64,000 nucleotides of DNA, taken from positions 1 to 64,000 of the forward strand of contig CAZBBA010000017.1 of the NCBI GenBank assembly GCA_964490015.1, in the 5' to 3' direction. The DNA is from Perlabentimonas sp964490015 (GTDB lineage: Bacteria > Bacteroidota > Bacteroidia > Bacteroidales > Tenuifilaceae). Below the pieces are notes generated by a model. It was not told the origin of the DNA. It did not search any database and was given only the letters and a program-made list of their open reading frames with translations. The translations under genes and the position numbers were made by a program. Positions within the stretch are counted from its first letter, which is position 1; each line of letters begins with the position of its first letter. This document shows positions 9,640 through 18,651 of the stretch, in pieces.

Positions 9640-11709
9640 CTAAAATTTGTAACGAATCTGAAGACGTGCATCGGTTCGTGTTGGGCCATCAATCAAGTCT
9701 AGGCCAGAACCCAGCGACTTTTGTCCCACAAAATAGGTTTGGGCAACTCGGAACCATAAGTCGAGGTTGCGCCCTATAGAATACTGAGCAAGCAGATATG
9801 CCCTAGATCCCCTGGAGTAGTATGCAGGGATGGAGAAAAAGTAGAGCACATCGTTCTCGTATGCGTAAATTCGAGTATTCCACGAGTCGGTTTCGAAAAC
9901 GGCAAACCGGGCAGTTAGGACAAGAGGCAACTTACGGGGGCGATAAGAGATATCCTGGTATACCATAATCCCAGATTCCTGAGGAAGATTCTCCTCATCG
10001 TACCACGAGAGTTCAATACGGCTTCTAAGCTGTATCTCGCGAGTGGGATTATAGCCCATATGAAATCGCAGAGCCTGTTGGGTATAGGGAACTACCCAAC
10101 GAGTTGGCTCACCCTCAACCAGTTGATTTTTATCTTTCTGCTTAAGCCGATATCGAAGCATGAAGTTAAGCCGCGAGCGGGGACTGTATGTTGCTTCCAT
10201 AAGGTAATCGCGCCCTCGTGATGGGGCGTTAATACCAAACCTGAGCCACGATGACTGAAATGCATCAACATAGCCTCCAATTTGCCAGTGGCGGTATGGA
10301 AGAAACCTAAAACCAATCAAAACCCCACTCTCATTGGCAGGTGCAGATCCATCGGAAATTGCTCCTGTGTAATAAGTGCTGTAATCTTTCTCATAGTACC
10401 TCCCCAATACCGATAGTGTAAGCAATGAGTGCACCCTAAACAACCCTCCTGAAACTAATCCGCTCCCGTACCCTGCAGTGGTTGATGCTTCTCCGAATAA
10501 AAGGTGATTCCCAAGGCCATAGGTAAAATCGAAACCTATGTTTGCTCTATTCTCCAGCGGAGGTTCAAAGAACCGATACGGCTGAGCAGAACCTTCGTAA
10601 ACTCCGTTTAGGTTAACAACAGACCCGGTTATTCCTGCCTTGAGCCCCTTCCAGGTAAGGTTAAGGTTACCGCCAGCCACAAACTCACCCAAGGTTTTCT
10701 TATTCCGAAGCTCCGAGGGGGTTCGATGCAAGCCACTGGTCGGACGCGAGGAAAACACATAAGTTCCGTCAGTGAGTGTATCAGTAATATTGGCATCTAT
10801 CATCTTGTAGGAACCGAACGCCGAAAACTCTAGACTTCCAAAGTCAATTGTGGCTCCAACTCCACGTAGAAACTGGTTTTCGTTAGTGGAACTTGACCTA
10901 TTGATTCCCCGCGCACGTTTTCTCACACCCATGGGATCGGACGATTTTCCAAATGCTGCGCTGGTCCAAAGTGTAAGTCCCTGACCAAAATCGGCATTAA
11001 AATCGCCAACAACCAAATTCTTTAACTTACCAATATTGCCAAACTGCATGTGGGCAGTATAGTGATCGAAACCATAGGGGTTAGATCCCTGGAAGAATTC
11101 CTCGCCTGGATCCTTCTCCCCCACAAATCCCATCTGAAAACCACCTCGTGTTGAGTATGAATATCGGGTGTACAAACCCAATTGATTGCCAGCGTACCTT
11201 GTAGCACTAGGATTGTCGATGGGTGGCGGAGTATAACCTTGCTGGGTTTCGATAAGCGATCGCACCCTAACAATTAGGTCACTCCTACCATTTCGGAAAA
11301 GCGGGTGCTTTCTGGCTGTGCCATCAAGTGGTTCAACGGTAACAAAGGGTAGCAAACGGTTTACATCCGAAAAATCGAAACCCATAACAAACTGTAACTC
11401 GTAAATAGTTTTCATCGCCCTTTGGTTTTTCACATAATCAAGAAGGGCTTGAATCTGAAAATCGGACAGAAAGATTAGTCTTTCCAACTCTTCGGGAGTT
11501 GCAGTGTTGATATTTATTGGGTTATCGAAAAAGAAGATCAAATCCTCAACAAGAACATCCAGGTCCACATCATCTTCACTGGCTGAAACTATGTCCTCAA
11601 TGATGTTAGCAATTATGCTTTGGGGATCGACTTCGCGACCTTGACCACAAAGAATTGCAATCCCAAGGGCAAGCATCATTAGGGTTGATATCAGCCTTTT
11701 ACCAATCAT
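9640..11709 (-). CDS. Exported helix-hairpin-helix protein with C-terminal beta-barrel
   Basis: The 689-residue product begins with a signal peptide (MIGKRLISTLMMLALGIAIL, cleavage near residue 22). Then comes a ComEA-like helix-hairpin-helix segment (about 55-130, containing INTATPEELERLIFLSDFQI), after which the remaining 550 residues are rich in alternating aromatic/hydrophobic strands and end in an aromatic residue (ARLQIRYKF), as outer-membrane barrels do. Helix-hairpin-helix domains usually bind DNA or mediate protein contacts; what one does on an exported protein is not known to me. The start overlaps the stop of the PorQ-like gene (TAATG), so the two are probably coupled and may work together at the outer membrane. 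A role in DNA or macromolecule transport would be speculation. Confidence 0.75.
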   Translation of the reverse strand: MIGKRLISTLMMLALGIAILCGQGREVDPQSIIANIIEDIVSASEDDVDLDVLVEDLIFFFDNPININTATPEELERLIFLSDFQIQALLDYVKNQRAMKTIYELQFVMGFDFSDVNRLLPFVTVEPLDGTARKHPLFRNGRSDLIVRVRSLIETQQGYTPPPIDNPSATRYAGNQLGLYTRYSYSTRGGFQMGFVGEKDPGEEFFQGSNPYGFDHYTAHMQFGNIGKLKNLVVGDFNADFGQGLTLWTSAAFGKSSDPMGVRKRARGINRSSSTNENQFLRGVGATIDFGSLEFSAFGSYKMIDANITDTLTDGTYVFSSRPTSGLHRTPSELRNKKTLGEFVAGGNLNLTWKGLKAGITGSVVNLNGVYEGSAQPYRFFEPPLENRANIGFDFTYGLGNHLLFGEASTTAGYGSGLVSGGLFRVHSLLTLSVLGRYYEKDYSTYYTGAISDGSAPANESGVLIGFRFLPYRHWQIGGYVDAFQSSWLRFGINAPSRGRDYLMEATYSPRSRLNFMLRYRLKQKDKNQLVEGEPTRWVVPYTQQALRFHMGYNPTREIQLRSRIELSWYDEENLPQESGIMVYQDISYRPRKLPLVLTARFAVFETDSWNTRIYAYENDVLYFFSIPAYYSRGSRAYLLAQYSIGRNLDLWFRVAQTYFVGQKSLGSGLDLIDGPTRTDARLQIRYKF

Positions 11710-12608
11710 TAGGGGTTGTTTTCTTCGGCAGTAGAACTCTTCTGCTTATTACTGCCAAAAAGGTATGATAATGAAAAATGTGGGGTATAGCCCAGTATCT
11801 CGTGACGCGTAAACGCCAAATCCATCTGGATTGATGCAACCTGATATCCTACCCCAAAACTAATAAGCGATGGTTTAGAGGCCATACCGGTTCTAAAAGC
11901 CAAATTTTTAATGGGCATAAACTCCACACCCGCTTTAAACGAGAATGGATCATCAAGGCTTTTCTCAACGCCGGATGTAACAAGAACCATTTCGCTAATC
12001 TGATAGGCTAGCCCAAGATTAAACATTGTGGGTATTCGCGGCTCCTCAAGCAACTTGCTTCGGGTAGGGTTCACTATGTGAACGCCGATGTTTAGTCTAT
12101 CGCTAGGACTATAAATAATCCCACCCTCGGCCGACATAACCGTGGCGCTCCCATACTCACCGGCAATAAACACATGATGAGCGTTTAGCTGAACCCCTGC
12201 ACTAAAAGTAGGGGCCAGCTTCATACCGTATGCTAATCCAAACTTTGTTTGACCAAACTGACTAAATCCAAGGCGCTTAACCGAAACACCAAGTGTTCCA
12301 ACCCGTACTGGCAAAATGACTCCAATGGCGCTAAAGTTTAATTCAGGAGTAATAAACCTATTCTCGTGATGCACGCCAACCCATGAGTGCTCTGCAAAAC
12401 CCAATCCCGCCTGATTGTAAAACAACGACCAGCTGTCGGTTAGTGCAGCAGCGCTATAGCTAAGCGATGCAGCCCTGCTACCGGGCTGCTCCTGGGGAAA
12501 GTCGGCAAGGGTAATGCTTGGATTAAGAGTACAAGCTGATGCAAGCATCAGAAATACAAGCTTTGCCCTAATTCTAAAAAAGTAATATGTTGATGTGCTT
12601 TTTATCAT
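11709..12608 (-). CDS. PorV/PorQ-like outer-membrane beta-barrel protein
   Basis: The 299-residue product has an N-terminal hydrophobic export signal (about 14-35), then a segment typical of the PorV/PorQ/UPF0164 barrels: AASLSYSAAALTDSWSLFYN, with the characteristic NQAGLG turn, followed by repeated amphipathic strands with GVSVKRLG, FGLAYGMKL and FKAGVEFMP. Members of this family include type IX secretion components, but others are unrelated to secretion, and no other T9SS gene is in this window. It overlaps purE by four bases (ATGA) upstream and the helix-hairpin-helix barrel gene downstream. Confidence 0.7.
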   Translation of the reverse strand: MIKSTSTYYFFRIRAKLVFLMLASACTLNPSITLADFPQEQPGSRAASLSYSAAALTDSWSLFYNQAGLGFAEHSWVGVHHENRFITPELNFSAIGVILPVRVGTLGVSVKRLGFSQFGQTKFGLAYGMKLAPTFSAGVQLNAHHVFIAGEYGSATVMSAEGGIIYSPSDRLNIGVHIVNPTRSKLLEEPRIPTMFNLGLAYQISEMVLVTSGVEKSLDDPFSFKAGVEFMPIKNLAFRTGMASKPSLISFGVGYQVASIQMDLAFTRHEILGYTPHFSLSYLFGSNKQKSSTAEENNP

Positions 12609-13123
12609 TTACCATTAGTTCTGTATTCAAACTGCACCTTGGCGAGCTCGGCATTTGCCGACACAACTTTCTGTGCCAATTCGGTTTTGAATGCTGAAAC
12701 CCTATCGAAAAGATCACTTTCGCCTGTTGCAATAATCTGCGCAGCAAGTATACCTGCATTTCGTGCACCATTCAATGCAACAGTGGCAACAGGAATTCCC
12801 GCAGGCATTTGCAAAATGGAGAGGATGGAATCCCAGCCATCAATGGATATGGATGCCTTAATTGGCACACCAATAACTGGAAGCGCCGTAAAAGCAGCCA
12901 CCACACCCGGTAAGTGCGCAGCTCCTCCCGCTCCAGCAATGAACACCTTAACACCTCGCTTATGGGCATTTCGCGCAAGCTCGGCTACCTGATCGGGAGT
13001 ACGATGTGCCGATAGGGCATTTACCTCAAAGGGAACCTTAAGCTCGTTAAGAATTTTGCAGGCCTCTTCCATAATCGACATATCGGAGGCGCTACCCATA
13101 ATAATGCTAACCTTTGGATTCAT
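12605..13123 (-). CDS. purE: N5-carboxyaminoimidazole ribonucleotide mutase (class I PurE)
   Basis: PurE converts N5-CAIR to CAIR in purine synthesis. The 172-residue product shows the class I signature: IIMGSASDMSIMEEACKIL, FEVNALSAHRTPDQ (active-site histidine in SAHRTP), FIAGAGGAAHLPGVVAA and the PVIGVPI loop. It leads a packed run of outer-membrane, channel and rRNA-methylation genes with four-base or near-zero spacing. No purK is beside it. Confidence 0.97.
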   Translation of the reverse strand: MNPKVSIIMGSASDMSIMEEACKILNELKVPFEVNALSAHRTPDQVAELARNAHKRGVKVFIAGAGGAAHLPGVVAAFTALPVIGVPIKASISIDGWDSILSILQMPAGIPVATVALNGARNAGILAAQIIATGESDLFDRVSAFKTELAQKVVSANAELAKVQFEYRTNGK

Positions 13124-13205
13124 ATTATTTTATTTAAGAAATTTTCTTGTCAAGATACCACAATTTTCTTAATCTTATGGGATTGCTGCAAGAGTTATGG
13201 ATAAA

Positions 13206-13964
13206 CTAAAGGTAATACTCAGGAGCCATTCCCTTATGTTCCTTCGACATAATTATCTGTACATCACGTATCAACTCATCAATATCCTTCCCTTCGTATT
13301 CTGCAGGATAAATGGCGGGAAGTATTTTCATCTTAAAGGTTTGAGCCCCTTTTAGGGTATACCCATACTTTGGAAATACCTCCTTGCTCCCATTTATTAC
13401 AACAGGTAGAATTGGAATACCTGTTTTCTTGGCCAGCACAAAAGCGCCATCCTTAAACTTTTTAATAGCGCCATCGAGACTACGAGTGCCTTCAGGAAAG
13501 ATTAGCACTGAGTTTCCTATTGAAAGATTTTTTTGGGCATCGACCAACATCTTTTTTGCTCCACGCACGCTGGTTCTATCGATAACAATATGCCGATTAA
13601 GCCACAGGTTCCAGCCTATAAAGGGAACACGAAAGATCTCGCGTTTAGCCACCCATTTAAAATGCATCCACAAGCGGTATAACAATACAATATCGAAAGC
13701 ACTCTGGTGGTTCGATACAATTATATAGGTTTGGCCTTTACGAGCATTTTCACGCCCCTCAAAGATTATCTTCCAAAATGGATTAACCCAAATATAGAAT
13801 AGAGCCCAAACTGCAGAATACCTATGCAGCAACCACAACCGCTTATCCCACCAGAAGGTAAGGAGCCAAACCACAACATCACCTACAAAGAAAACAAAGC
13901 AGGTTAAAGCCACTAACAACCAAACAACTGGCATCACAAGGTAGTTAATAATTACTTTTTCCAT
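13206..13964 (-). CDS. plsC: 1-acyl-sn-glycerol-3-phosphate acyltransferase
   Basis: PlsC-type enzymes acylate lysophosphatidic acid to phosphatidic acid at the inner membrane. The protein shows acyltransferase motif I (NHQSAFD, H-x4-D), motif II region (WLNRHIVIDR), motif III FPEGTRS and motif IV (ILPVVI), plus two N-terminal membrane helices. I choose the ATG at 13964 (MEKVIINYLVMPVVWLL, 252 aa). The upstream in-frame ATG at 14054 would add 30 residues with no resemblance to the family. It is separated from purE by 82 bases and probably has its own transcript. Confidence 0.92.
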   Translation of the reverse strand: MEKVIINYLVMPVVWLLVALTCFVFFVGDVVVWLLTFWWDKRLWLLHRYSAVWALFYIWVNPFWKIIFEGRENARKGQTYIIVSNHQSAFDIVLLYRLWMHFKWVAKREIFRVPFIGWNLWLNRHIVIDRTSVRGAKKMLVDAQKNLSIGNSVLIFPEGTRSLDGAIKKFKDGAFVLAKKTGIPILPVVINGSKEVFPKYGYTLKGAQTFKMKILPAIYPAEYEGKDIDELIRDVQIIMSKEHKGMAPEYYL

Positions 13965-14326
13965 CGCAGGGATAAATAGGTGGATAATTAAAGTACAAAA
14001 ATAGTGTATAGATTGGTTTAGGCAAACTGCTGAAAAGGGTTTTGGAAAGCCCAATCGCCGAGGACAGAAGAAGCATTGAATCTGCCCTAGCCAACCTAAA
14101 GACTCATCTTGTGTTTAGGCCTAAATTACAGATTGTTACAATTGATAACAGACCTTAATCGCTCCACAAATGGGACTGTAATTATAAACAAATAAACAAA
14201 TTTTGTATCTTTGTGGCGCAATAAGATATAGACATTGCCTGTTTGTTTCTGGCATTACCTTTGTATCTTAGTGAATCGAGCGAGAGTTTTAGCTTTCTTA
14301 TTAGCTAATCAAATTAATGTTGAGAT
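13965..14326. other. Intergenic region between plsC and a small exported-protein gene
   Basis: This 362-base gap between divergent genes holds no supportable gene. It contains two TAnnTTTG boxes on the plus strand, TATCTTTG at 14206-14213 and TACCTTTG at 14256-14263; the second has a good -33 TTG. Nothing else stands out. Confidence 0.6.
14235..14263 (+). promoter_or_regulatory. Bacteroidota-type promoter upstream of the small exported-protein gene
   Basis: TTG (14235-14237), 18 bases, then TACCTTTG (14256-14263), matching the TTG-N18-20-TAnnTTTG pattern. It lies about 60 bases ahead of the ATG at 14327. Confidence 0.7.
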
Positions 14327-14869
14327 ATGAGAAAGGGAATAGTGTTGTTAGGGCTGATTTTGCTTTTCGCCCCAAGCTTTGCACAGAATGGAAATAGTGA
14401 GGCTTCCGATACAATTATGTTAATCAGTGGCCGCAAAGTAGCCGCAATGGTTCAGGGTGTATCGGCTAGCAAAATCTCATACATTGCTACTGGAAAAACC
14501 GACATGCAGGAGATTGATCGCAAACAGGTTCACAAGATTTTTTATCGCAACGGGCGGGTCGAAAGTTTTAGCAGCCTTGCCGTTCAGATGGTTGATGAGG
14601 GAGATTGGAAAACAGTTATTCTTACCGATAAGCAGGATGATGTGGAAGGGTTCTTCGCCCTGGGCGAAGTTGAAGCGCAATCATCTCCCAAAAGTCGTAA
14701 TGCCAAAGCAGCTCAGCAAAGTGCCGATATCCGGCTTAAGAAACGTGCTGTGAATATGGGCGGAATTGTGGTTCTTATCACCAGCCGCGAGTCGAAAGGT
14801 GGATACGGTGAGGTTCCCACGCATAGAGTGAAAGGTGTTGTATACGGGTTTGAACCTCCTACAGAATAA
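14327..14869 (+). CDS. Exported protein of unknown function
   Basis: I do not recognise this 180-residue protein. It has a clear signal peptide (MRKGIVLLGLILLFAPSFAQ), so it is periplasmic or outer-membrane associated. The mature part starts with DTIMLISGRKVAAMVQGVSA, a pattern seen in small Bacteroidota exported proteins where a DTI-x-x-x-G opening leads into a short beta-rich domain. A charged linker (about 115-135) then leads to a hydrophobic/Gly-rich C-terminus. It is a single-gene unit with its own promoter upstream and a strong hairpin terminator 24 bases downstream. Confidence 0.75.
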   Translation: MRKGIVLLGLILLFAPSFAQNGNSEASDTIMLISGRKVAAMVQGVSASKISYIATGKTDMQEIDRKQVHKIFYRNGRVESFSSLAVQMVDEGDWKTVILTDKQDDVEGFFALGEVEAQSSPKSRNAKAAQQSADIRLKKRAVNMGGIVVLITSRESKGGYGEVPTHRVKGVVYGFEPPTE

Positions 14870-14892
14870 CAGTTAATTCACCTAAAATAAAC

Positions 14893-14920
14893 AAGGCCTG
14901 CATCTATTGCAGGCCTTTAT
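14893..14920. terminator. Bidirectional hairpin terminator
   Basis: A perfect 10-bp stem (AAGGCCTGCA / TGCAGGCCTT) with a TCTAT loop lies between the convergent exported-protein and TonB-family genes. It can serve both strands. Confidence 0.85.
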
Positions 14921-14934
14921 TAATTCCAATCGGT

Positions 14935-15960
14935 TTAGTTCAGCATAAAAATTACGGGGACATTAAATGAAACCCTCACAGGTCTTCCTCGCTGTTTCCC
15001 TGGATTCCACAAAGGGCTCGACTCAATAACCCTTACCGCCTCCTTATCCAACTGCGGATCAACACCTCGTAAAACTTTCACGTTGGATACCTTTCCTGTA
15101 GGTTCAACTACAAACGACAGAATTACCCTACCCTGAATTCCGCTCTCGGCAGCAGCCTCTGGATACTTCAGATTCTCGTTGATATAATCCCTGAATTTAC
15201 TTAAATCGCCACCCTTAAATGTGGGCATCTCCTCAACAATAACAAATATTTCTTCCTCATTTACCTCCTCCTCATCATTGGCGAAGGCAATTATTTTCAC
15301 CGCTATATCCTCCCTAAATTCTGAATCAAACACCGCTAAATCATCCTCATTATTAGACTCCAATATAATATCATTATTTCTAATACTTAGAATTTCTGTG
15401 GGTTTGAGTGGAGGAGGTGCTCCTGCTTTAGATTTGAGGCGAGCCGATGCCAAAGGCCGTTCCATTGCCTGCTCCGATAATCGATCCACATCCTCATCAA
15501 CAACTTCAAATGCTGAATCCTTTTGGTTTTCTTCAGTTACAACCTCCTCCTCGTGGATTAACTCCTGCATTTTTTCGTCACCCTCTAAATCGATATGCTC
15601 GGAGAGAATCGCTGAAGGTGTATTTAGCGTTGATGTGAGGTAGATTAGACCCGACAAGGCAACAAGTATGGTTACCGAAGCAGCAATTCGAAACGGTGTA
15701 CTTAGCCAAAATTTCTTTCTATCTCCAGAAATGCTCTTATCAACTCTATCGTTTAGTGTTTCCGATATGGCCAATATCGATTCTGGATTATCAAGCAAGC
15801 CAAGTCCCTCCATCTCATCGGCGCACATGGGGCAGGTTGACAGATGCCGCTCAACGGAGTTCATCTCCGCTCCAGTTAACTCACCCTTAATGTAGCTAAC
15901 CAAGAGTTCCTGCGGAACGCATCCCTTGCCCTTATATTCTATGTTGATTTTGCTACTCAT
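14935..15960 (-). CDS. Zinc-finger anti-sigma factor fused to a TonB C-terminal domain
   Basis: The 341-residue product combines two modules. The N-terminus carries an anti-sigma zinc-finger (zf-HC2 type: H39, C43, C46 in RHLSTCPMCADEM), expected to bind the ECF factor encoded just upstream. One membrane helix follows (about 88-110), then an acidic periplasmic linker (about 115-240) and a TonB-family C-terminal domain (about 245-341: LKYPEAAAESGIQGRVILSF, PLWNPGKQRGRPV). This would connect a periplasmic or outer-membrane signal to release of the sigma factor. The gene overlaps the sigma gene by eight bases. Domain calls are clear; the signalling role is inferred from the fusion and its context. 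Confidence 0.88.
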   Translation of the reverse strand: MSSKINIEYKGKGCVPQELLVSYIKGELTGAEMNSVERHLSTCPMCADEMEGLGLLDNPESILAISETLNDRVDKSISGDRKKFWLSTPFRIAASVTILVALSGLIYLTSTLNTPSAILSEHIDLEGDEKMQELIHEEEVVTEENQKDSAFEVVDEDVDRLSEQAMERPLASARLKSKAGAPPPLKPTEILSIRNNDIILESNNEDDLAVFDSEFREDIAVKIIAFANDEEEVNEEEIFVIVEEMPTFKGGDLSKFRDYINENLKYPEAAAESGIQGRVILSFVVEPTGKVSNVKVLRGVDPQLDKEAVRVIESSPLWNPGKQRGRPVRVSFNVPVIFMLN

Positions 15961-16531
15961 TGCCCGATAGGCTTATCTTTAAATTCCGTTTGCCGTTTTG
16001 AATATAGCTTTTTACCTGTCCCAGCGTGTATCCCGTGATGCTCGACACCTCGCTATAACTCTTCTGCTTTAGGTAAAAAAGTTCAATGCATATTCGTTGC
16101 TCCTCCGACAGGTTATGGAGTTCCTGCTCCAAATTCCCAATACGCTGCTCTAGCAAGTCCTCATTATCGTGATACGTAATTGGGGTTATTTCCATAAGAT
16201 GAGGATGATTATTTTTCACAATATCCTCAACCACCATCTCCTTCTTTTTATCTCGGATAATGTGGAGACAATGATTTTTGGCTACAGTGTAAAGCCACGA
16301 CTTAAAATGTTGTATCGAGTGCCTTTGTAGTTCATCGAAAAGTTTCTCAAATATTTGCATCACTGCGTCCTCGCTTTCGGTGTGGGAGCGCAAGTACTTA
16401 AGACAAACCGCAAACACAAACCCTGTGTATCGCTTATACAGAACACCAACCAGCTGCTTGTCGCCAGTTTTCTGGTAGCGAGCAACAATTTCCATATCGG
16501 AAAGGCTATCGGGTTTGGGTCTGAATATCAA
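15953..16531 (-). CDS. RNA polymerase ECF-type sigma factor
   Basis: This is a sigma-70 family ECF factor with region 2 (about LYKRYTGFVFAVCLKYL to FKSWLYTVAKNHCLHIIRDK) and region 4 (LSEEQRICIELFYLKQKSYSEV onward). The start is uncertain. An ATG at 16495 (MEIVARYQKTGD) is the conservative choice; a TTG at 16531 gives MIFRPKPDSLSDMEIVARYQ, which better matches ECF N-termini, and I used it for the coordinates. An upstream ATG at 16702 would overlap the divergent gene and adds sequence unlike the family. It is paired with the anti-sigma/TonB protein and divergent from a von Willebrand A protein. Confidence 0.88.
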   Translation of the reverse strand: MIFRPKPDSLSDMEIVARYQKTGDKQLVGVLYKRYTGFVFAVCLKYLRSHTESEDAVMQIFEKLFDELQRHSIQHFKSWLYTVAKNHCLHIIRDKKKEMVVEDIVKNNHPHLMEITPITYHDNEDLLEQRIGNLEQELHNLSEEQRICIELFYLKQKSYSEVSSITGYTLGQVKSYIQNGKRNLKISLSGNE

Positions 16532-16649
16532 TACTGTGAAATTAAACTGTTCAAATGTAGAAAAATATTTTGAATTGAATTTATGGAAAATGTCATCCAG
16601 CTGCATCTGCATAGTAAACGCGATTATGTTCAACTTAATACTATGCACC

Positions 16650-18518
16650 ATGAAAAAACTACTTACAATTGCTTGGATACTTATCCTAAGCTCATTTACC
16701 ACAGCAAATTCCGAAACCGGAATACTTACTGGGATCGTAACCGATTCTCAGTCCAATGCACCCGTTGGCAAGGCCAAAATAACTGCATTCCAGCAGGGCA
16801 AAAAGGTTACCGAAACAATATCAAAAGCCAACGGGCAATTCCACCTTTCGCTTAAATCGGGCAGTTACAAAATTGGAATTTCTGCAAAGGGATACCAAGC
16901 CCAAGAGGCGAATGTCTACATCCAAAACGGTAAGGATACAAAAATCTCCATTACCCTTGACCCGAGTATTCGCATTGATGAAAACCTAAAGGAAAAGGTA
17001 ATCCTTTACGATGTTGAGCTGGATGCTGTTGCTCCAACCAAAATGCGCGATCGCTATACCATGGCCATTGGCCGACCAGTGGAGTATACCATGCAAACTA
17101 ACGATTACATTGGTATTGAGCATAACACCGAGGAATATTCACCCATTAGCGAGAATATTTTCAGGGATGCGCTTAGCAATCCGCTCTCAACCTTTTCGGT
17201 TGATGTTGACAAGGCCTCGTATGCCAATGTGCGTCGGTTTTTGAGCCAAAGCCAAAAACCCTACCGCGATGCGGTTCGCGTGGAGGAGTTGATAAATTAC
17301 TTCGACTACAACTATCCTCAGCCCACAAACGGCCACCCATTCTCGGTTACGCTGGAGGCTGGCAAATGCCCTTGGAACGAAAAAAACCAGCTGGTTCTGG
17401 TTGGGCTAAAGGGCGAAAATGTAAACGAGCAACAAATACCGCCAAACAATCTGGTATTCCTTATCGATGTTTCGGGTTCCATGAATCCTGCCAACAGGCT
17501 ACCTCTTCTTAAACAGGCATTTAAACATCTGGTTAATCAACTCCGCCCACAGGACAAGGTTGCCATTGTGGTGTACGCTGGAGCCGCTGGCCTGGTTCTG
17601 GAATCGACTCCCGGAAGTGAAAAGGCAAAAATCACGAGCGCCATCGACATGTTACAGGCAGGAGGATCAACTGCAGGAGGAGCCGGTATCCGATTGGCTT
17701 ACAAAGTGGCGCAGGAAAATTACATTCACGGAGGTAATAACCGTGTAATTATTGGAACCGATGGCGATTTTAACGTGGGCGTAAGCAGCACATCGGAGCT
17801 TAAAACTTTAATCGAGCAGAAACGCGAGAGCGGCGTTTACCTTACCATCTTAGGTTTTGGAATGGGTAACTATAAGGATGGCCGGATGAAGGAGCTGTCC
17901 ATGGCAGGCAATGGAAATTACGCCTACATCGACAATATTATGGAGGCCAAAAAAGTATTTGGCACCGAGCTTTGGGGCACTCTTTACACCATTGCTAACG
18001 ATGTAAAAATTCAGGTTGAGTTTAATCCCGCCAGGGTTAAGGAGTATCGGCTTATTGGATACGAAAAACGAATGCTTAACAGCGAGGATTTTAACAACGA
18101 CAAGAAGGATGCTGGCGATATTGGCTGTGGACACACTGTTACCGCTCTTTACGAAATTAACCTTGCTGATGGAAATGAAAATGGCATACGTATCGATCCA
18201 TTGAAGTATACTCAGCAAACACTCACCAATAGTAAGGATCTGCTAACTGTAAAAATCAGGTATAAAAAACCTGGGGAGGAAACAAGCAACCTGCTAAGTC
18301 ACAGCCTGGAATCGGGCAAGATGAAATCGACCAGCAATCTCCAGTTTGCCTCGGCTGTAGCCGAGTTTGGAATGCTGCTTCGCGAATCGGAATTCAAGGG
18401 TAGCGCCTCGTTTACCAGCGCTCTAGCTCGTGCCCAAAAGGCAAAGGGGAGTGATGAATTTGGTTACAAATCGGATTTTATTAAAATGATAGAGATGGCT
18501 GAGATGATCTACAGGTAA
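16650..18518 (+). CDS. von Willebrand factor A domain protein, YfbK-like, exported
   Basis: The start at 16650 gives MKKLLTIAWILILSSFTTAN, a clean signal peptide, and a 622-residue protein; an earlier in-frame ATG at 16515 adds 45 residues without such a signal. Domains in order: a carboxypeptidase-regulatory-like beta sandwich (about 24-105), a YfbK N-terminal region (FSVDVDKASYANVRRFL, about 182-198), a vWA domain with an intact MIDAS motif (D273-x-S275-x-S277), and a conserved C-terminal region (about 450-620). E. coli YfbK shares this core, but its job is not established. The vWA domain suggests metal-dependent adhesion or complex assembly in the periplasm. Being divergent from the ECF sigma and TonB/anti-sigma pair, it may belong to their regulon. 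Confidence 0.88.
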   Translation: MKKLLTIAWILILSSFTTANSETGILTGIVTDSQSNAPVGKAKITAFQQGKKVTETISKANGQFHLSLKSGSYKIGISAKGYQAQEANVYIQNGKDTKISITLDPSIRIDENLKEKVILYDVELDAVAPTKMRDRYTMAIGRPVEYTMQTNDYIGIEHNTEEYSPISENIFRDALSNPLSTFSVDVDKASYANVRRFLSQSQKPYRDAVRVEELINYFDYNYPQPTNGHPFSVTLEAGKCPWNEKNQLVLVGLKGENVNEQQIPPNNLVFLIDVSGSMNPANRLPLLKQAFKHLVNQLRPQDKVAIVVYAGAAGLVLESTPGSEKAKITSAIDMLQAGGSTAGGAGIRLAYKVAQENYIHGGNNRVIIGTDGDFNVGVSSTSELKTLIEQKRESGVYLTILGFGMGNYKDGRMKELSMAGNGNYAYIDNIMEAKKVFGTELWGTLYTIANDVKIQVEFNPARVKEYRLIGYEKRMLNSEDFNNDKKDAGDIGCGHTVTALYEINLADGNENGIRIDPLKYTQQTLTNSKDLLTVKIRYKKPGEETSNLLSHSLESGKMKSTSNLQFASAVAEFGMLLRESEFKGSASFTSALARAQKAKGSDEFGYKSDFIKMIEMAEMIYR

Positions 18519-18542
18519 ACACTTTAACTGTTTTTACTATCT

Positions 18543-18579
18543 ACGGGATTTGATTGACTTCAAATCCCGTGTTTTTTTT
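18543..18579 (+). terminator. Rho-independent terminator after the vWA gene
   Basis: An 11-bp perfect stem (ACGGGATTTGA / TCAAATCCCGT) with a six-base loop is followed by eight T residues. Confidence 0.92.
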
Positions 18580-18651
18580 ACTGGTAGATTTGCCAAATTG
18601 TTGTAACTTTCATTGCAATTACTGCAAACCGCAACCTAACACCATTTGGCC

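Noticed and set aside
11709..12608. Type IX secretion gene cluster
   Set aside because: Only one PorV/PorQ-like barrel is present; no other T9SS component is in the window, so the system label is not supported.
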